Assembly (NCBI GenBank): GCA_020002185.1
Contig: JAHLWY010000280.1
Coordinates: forward strand, 86,186 to 150,185
Origin: Paraescarpia echinospica
Lineage: Eukaryota; Annelida; Polychaeta; Sabellida; Siboglinidae
Length of the DNA: 64,000 nucleotides
Direction: 5' to 3'
Both the position numbers and the translations under genes were made by a program. A model generated the notes under the pieces. That model made no database searches. It saw only the letters and a program-made list of their open reading frames with translations, and was not told the DNA's origin. Shown here one piece after another: positions 60,379-64,000 of this stretch (position 1 is the stretch's first letter; every line of letters begins with the position of its first letter).

Positions 60379-60858
60379 GTAGGTGGGGTAGTGAAGTGTG
60401 TTGCAGGGAGAGGGGGTGTAGCCACACATAGATTTAGTGGTAATGTTTGTACTGTCTTTCTTAATTCTACTGATTATCTGAATTGTTCTTGGGATTTTAA
60501 GAATATTATTACCATGTTTATTACGATAGAATTTTAAAAACTGTTAGATGGGGTGAGCTCAATTTGCAGGTCTCTGTTGCAGAAGTAAGGAAGTGATGAA
60601 AGAACTGGTGATCTGGCAACTTAAGCATTGTGCCAAACTTACTAAAAACTACTTGAATCTGAATTCAGAATAACATTTCTTGATATTGAGCCGCCTGCAG
60701 GATGGGTATCAGTAGAGGTATATTGTAAGTGACTCACTGAAATGTCCTCCAAACAGAAAGATCAAAAAAAAAATTGAGAAGGAAAGCTAAAGAAGTTAAC
60801 CTGGGACTATTGTGATCTGCCGCCATATGCCCTGCTGTGTTCTGTGCTGTGCTTGTAG

Positions 60859-61054
60859 GTTGCGTCCTATGGAGACTACCTCAAGTTCTACCTGTCCTAT
60901 CAGGCAGCCGCTGATGAAGGACAAACCTTCGTGGATGTGGACATTGAGATCATGCTAAGTGGCAATGCAGATTTAATAAGAATTAACAAGATTATTTTCC
61001 AGAGCAAAAAGCTCCAAGTGGCCAAGGAAGGGTTAGCAAGAGTCCAAAATGATG
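60859..61054 (+). CDS. Laminin IV type A domain exon L2; 3' border uncertain
   Basis: After the acceptor GTGCTTGTAG the frame continues exactly from L1: GDQ then VASYGDYLKFYLSYQ, the central conserved motif of the domain. VDVDIEIMLSGNADLIRI follows and resembles D.DV.I.GN...L. The possible donors (GATG then GTATCT at 61054; ATCT then GTGCGT at 61060) are both phase 1, but exon L3 needs phase 0, so either a small exon is missing or the frame is damaged. Confidence 0.6.
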
Positions 61055-61335
61055 GTATCTGTGCGTAATTTACTCTTCTGAGATGTTTGTCGAATTTGTA
61101 TTTATACATATTCATGCCGCTAGCATTTACACAGTCTGCAGATAATTTGTTCTATTCATTTATAGTTCTCTTTGAGATAGAATAATTTCTTAAATCTAAT
61201 CTATGCTCTTCCATCACTAATATTACTTTGTGTCCTCTAGTCCTGCTAGTTTTCTTACCTGAGAAGAAATGCTAATTTAAATAGTCCAACTTGGTGGACT
61301 GCTGTTATTCGACTTGGTCCTGTGTTCTACTTCAG

Positions 61336-61398
61336 AGTGACGGCAAGAGAGTCTACAAGTTGTTCCGACCACCAATGGAAGCTGATCAAACAAAGAAG
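61336..61398 (+). CDS. Laminin IV type A domain exon L3
   Basis: The 21-codon exon between TTCTACTTCAG and AAGAAG then GTTGAG reads SDGKRVYKLFRPPMEADQTK plus K. The VYKLFRPP block fits the usual segment before W...DG in the domain. It joins exon L4 in phase 0 (KK then ESFQQLDG). Confidence 0.55.
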
Positions 61399-61702
61399 GT
61401 TGAGATACTGCTCACAGAGCTACATTTGTTTCACTAATTTTCAAAGCACAACACGGTTTTAATGAATAATTGTTTAGTGAGTAATCAATTTTTTTATTGT
61501 GGAAATATAGATTGTCTTTTCCAAAGGTTCATATTAATGGTACATGTGTACATACTTTGTGGACTTGCACATTCAAGTAACCTGATATATGGTGTACATT
61601 ATGTAAGAAAAGGGAAACGCAAACTTATTCAGGTTTCTACTACGCAACCAACCCTGTCCAACTAAATAACATTTATGGTCTTCTCTTGATATCAATGTTT
61701 TT

Positions 61703-62047
61703 TGTGTGCCATCCTCTTTCTCTCATGAGTCATACACATGTGTGTATGGCATCCCTCTTGGTCTTGTAAGTCATATAACTGTGTGGCATCCCTCTTGATC
61801 TCATAAGTCATATAACTGTGTAGCATCCCTCTTGATCTCATAAGTCATATAACTGTGTGGCATCCCTCTTGATATCGTAAGTCATATAACTGTGTGGCAT
61901 CCCTCTTGATATCGTAAGTCATATACATGTTTGGTTTTGTCATCCTCTTGATCTTATAACATCATTACATATGTGTGTGTCCATCTGTTTGTCTCTCTCT
62001 GTCTGTCTGTTGTCTCTGTCTGTCTGCCTGCCTGCCTGCCCGCCCGG

Positions 62048-62106
<59 letters not shown>

Positions 62107-62258
62107 CTTTCCTGCCAGTCTGTCTCTCTGCCTGTCTGTCTGTCTGTCTGTCTGCCTGCCCGCCCGCCCACCCGCCTGCCATCCCTCGTGATCTTATAAG
62201 TCATGTATTTGTCTGTGCCATCCTCTTGATCTCATAAGTCATACATGTGTGCGTGAAG
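61703..62258 (+). repeat. 37-bp minisatellite split by a CTGC/CTGT microsatellite
   Basis: CATCCCTCTTGATCTCATAA with GTCATATAACTGTGTGG repeats with 37-bp spacing (61824, 61861, 61898). Diverged copies reappear at 62180-62250 (CCATCCCTCGTGATC, CCATCCTCTTGATC). Between them, 61985-62178, is a pure and mixed CTGT/CTGC/CCGC tract. The block ends directly at exon L4. Confidence 0.92.
61985..62178 (+). repeat. (CTGT)n/(CTGC)n microsatellite
   Basis: About 17 uninterrupted CTGC units are flanked by CTGT units and CCGC variants. ORFs rich in Cys/Leu/Pro or Gly/Arg/Gln on either strand are by-products. Confidence 0.97.
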
Positions 62259-62327
62259 GAGTCATTCCAACAACTGGATGGCACCCGACCCTCGAGGGAG
62301 ACGTTCCTGGCCAACATTGAGGCGATC
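62259..62327 (+). CDS. Laminin IV type A domain exon L4, interrupted at its 3' end
   Basis: It reads ESFQQLDGTRPSRETFLANI followed by EAI. This matches the conserved end of the domain (F...DG.PATREHFL.ALADLD.ILI). The reading stops at a 9-bp word GAGGCGATC that recurs at 62589, so the exon looks split by an insertion rather than ended by a donor. The acceptor (GCGTGAAG) is weak, as the minisatellite abuts it. Confidence 0.55.
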
Positions 62328-62588
62328 TTGGTTACATACAGTTAACACATACATGTCATACAAATGGAAATGTGTTACATTGCATGGATGTCACTTGGCT
62401 AACAGCCGTCTTCCAGTGACACCATTTGATTATCATTACTCTATGATTGCAATCATAACAATCATCAAAATCATGTTAAACAACTCACTCAAATTCATCA
62501 CCAGTCCACCTCCGTACTATCTGTTGCTGTTGATATATGACAATGAACCGAGAAGTTTGATCCATTGAAATATATGTAAGTGAATAGA
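62328..62588. mobile_element. Apparent 261-bp insertion flanked by GAGGCGATC repeats
   Basis: GAGGCGATC lies at 62319-62327 and 62589-62597. The protein similarity runs up to the first copy and resumes after the second (IQTFVH, as expected for I.ATF). The inserted DNA is AT-rich with no ORF and no obvious inverted ends. An ordinary intron is less likely, since good GT and AG borders are missing at these points. Confidence 0.45.
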
Positions 62589-62734
62589 GAGGCGATCCAA
62601 ACATTTGTACACCGTCATGATGTCCAGCTCCATCCGGGACGTCACCATGGCCACTGCCGTCCCCTTCAACACTGGACAGGAAGTGGCGTAAATACTGCAA
62701 ATGTCCCCCCGGCTACACCAACCTCTTGTGTCAG
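62589..62734 (+). pseudogene. End of laminin IV-A domain and start of a laminin EGF-like repeat, frame broken
   Basis: Three pieces in different frames match the expected order: AIQTFVH (62592 frame), then MMSSSIRDVTMATAVPFNTG (62619 frame), then KYCKCPPGYTNLLCQ up to a good donor (GTAATT at 62735). The first change is near 62617 and the second near 62690, where GTGGCGTAA stops the middle frame. Two one-base shifts within 150 bases mean either a pseudogene or sequencing errors. Confidence 0.5.
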
Positions 62735-64000
62735 GTAATTGACCTAGCCATCATGTCACCGGTTGCCTTAGCAAAAGTTCCATCAAGTCATCATAAAACA
62801 GATACCAAACATGTATTTTTTTGAAATTTATTACGTAAGGCAAAGTTTATAAATGACAGATTTAATTGTGAGTTGTCATGCAGCAATGGTGATGTAATTC
62901 ACGTATTTCATTGTTATTAACATTGGTGGCAAAGATAATGCTTGACAGACGTCACACGCAAAATGTTGATTGTCACATTGGCAAAATGCGACATCTTGGA
63001 TACATCAATTGTGTTCTCTGAGAACCATGAACTATTGGCGTCAGAGGCCTTGTTTGACCACAACACTAGTGGACCAACTGCATGGACAATTGCTGCTTTA
63101 ATTTAATGAACAAATATTCTGTTCTTAACTTAATGGAGTCCATGTTTCTTTTTGTAAACGTCAAATTGTGCCAAAAGGCTGGCACTTAACCCATAAAATA
63201 AACATCATCCATTTGGTCATCTAATATCTGTATTGGACTTGTGTTGTTGATATCCCTAAAACACATATATATTCTGTTTTAGGCAGGGTTGGCACGTTGC
63301 TGGGAAAAACTGGTTTTAGACAGGGCAGCGGGAAATACCTGGTATATACCGGTATTTACCAGTAATATCTGGGAATAACTCATAAAACAGGAATAAGTCC
63401 ATAACTGAGATTAACATTTGTTAGTTCCTGTAACTAAATCTAGTCCAGATGAAAAAGTAATCAATATCAAGAACAAATACTGGTTACCAGTCCAGACCTA
63501 ATCCTTGTGTTTGTGTCAGTGCCAGGAAATCCATGACATGAAAGAGTAAAATATTCAGTTAGTAAGTAAGTGTCATTGTCATTCTGACAAGGGACAGTGC
63601 CAAGTGCTGCTGTCTGGGTCTTCTTCTGAAGAAGTCTGGTGATGAACTCATATAGCCTGTACTAGTATTGTCTCGTATTGTCAGGTGTCAGTTTGCAATC
63701 TGGTTAAAGAACAAAGAAATGTTGAGCTTTGGACATAGGCAGGTACGTATCAGGGTCCATACACAATGACAGATACCAAATTCAAGGCTTTTTAATAGAG
63801 AATGAACTTGTACCAGACTATTGACGGCAACCCACAGCTGGTCAACAAAAGGTGGAGTGACATGAAAATGGTAATCAATAACACACAGTAACACCCATAT
63901 CCATTAAAAAGTGATTGGTCACGGAAGATCAGTTTGAAAGAACAGGAAGCCCTGCATCATAGAAAGGGTCCATGGGACCATGGGCAACTGTTGTGCAATA
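62735..64000. other. Non-coding stretch to the window end
   Basis: No exon continuing the laminin EGF-like repeat was recognised. A near-perfect 24-bp dyad (CTGGTATATACCGGTATT plus TACCAG) lies at 63339-63362. A hAT-like tip CAGGGTTGGCAC at 63284 could be the left end of an element, but no matching right end is present. Confidence 0.4.

Noticed and set aside
61940..62237. Proteins rich in QAGR or CLPA repeats
   Set aside because: They are translations of the CTGC/CTGT microsatellite.

Overview
The window is eukaryotic. It has spliced gene fragments with GT-AG introns, AT-rich non-coding DNA, tRNA-derived SINEs, DNA-transposon remnants and long tandem repeats. The two SINE types (3' ends of the form 'gaaataatcttgaaagtggctgtaaa' split over positions 53590-53640, and 'ACATTGCTCC...CTGGCTA' at 56540-56590), the DUF4806 gene and the repeat style look most like a mollusc. 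That is an inference from remembered family features, not a database result.

Region 1 (1-44893) is one uninterrupted satellite array, and the window starts inside it. The monomer is about 325 bp, giving roughly 138 copies, all in the same orientation. Subfamilies of monomers are arranged into nested higher-order repeats: 3-mers (~975 bp), 5-mers (1622 bp), 7-mers (2246 bp) and a 21-mer (6819 bp). The many ~80-codon ORFs in this part are monomer sequence, not genes.

Region 2 (44894-45760) is the array edge. It cuts into an intron of a minus-strand gene whose two visible exons encode HAT repeats closely resembling SART3. The rest of that gene would have to lie beyond the left end of the window, across more than 44 kb of satellite, or be missing.

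Region 3 (45761-50640) is a transposon graveyard. It holds a broken Mutator-like transposase, elements with CCCAG...CTGGG ends, a perfect 14-bp inverted repeat, a hAT-like transposase fragment and a TATG microsatellite.

Region 4 (51311-55243) is a plus-strand gene with seven recognisable exons that join in frame and encode a DUF4806 protein; its 5' exons are not recognised. Its introns carry a 486-bp hAT-type MITE with a clean 8-bp target duplication at a 5' splice site, and a head-to-head SINE pair just before an acceptor. Its last exon runs into a third SINE copy.

Region 5 (55300-64000) has another CCCA...TGGG element, a second SINE type, a 2.6-kb minisatellite with a 47-bp period, and a plus-strand set of exons for a laminin IV type A (perlecan-like) domain. 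The laminin exons are interrupted by a 37-bp repeat block, a CTGC/CTGT microsatellite, an apparent ~261-bp insertion and frame breaks. Nothing here indicates a prokaryotic operon, CRISPR array, rRNA or functional tRNA.
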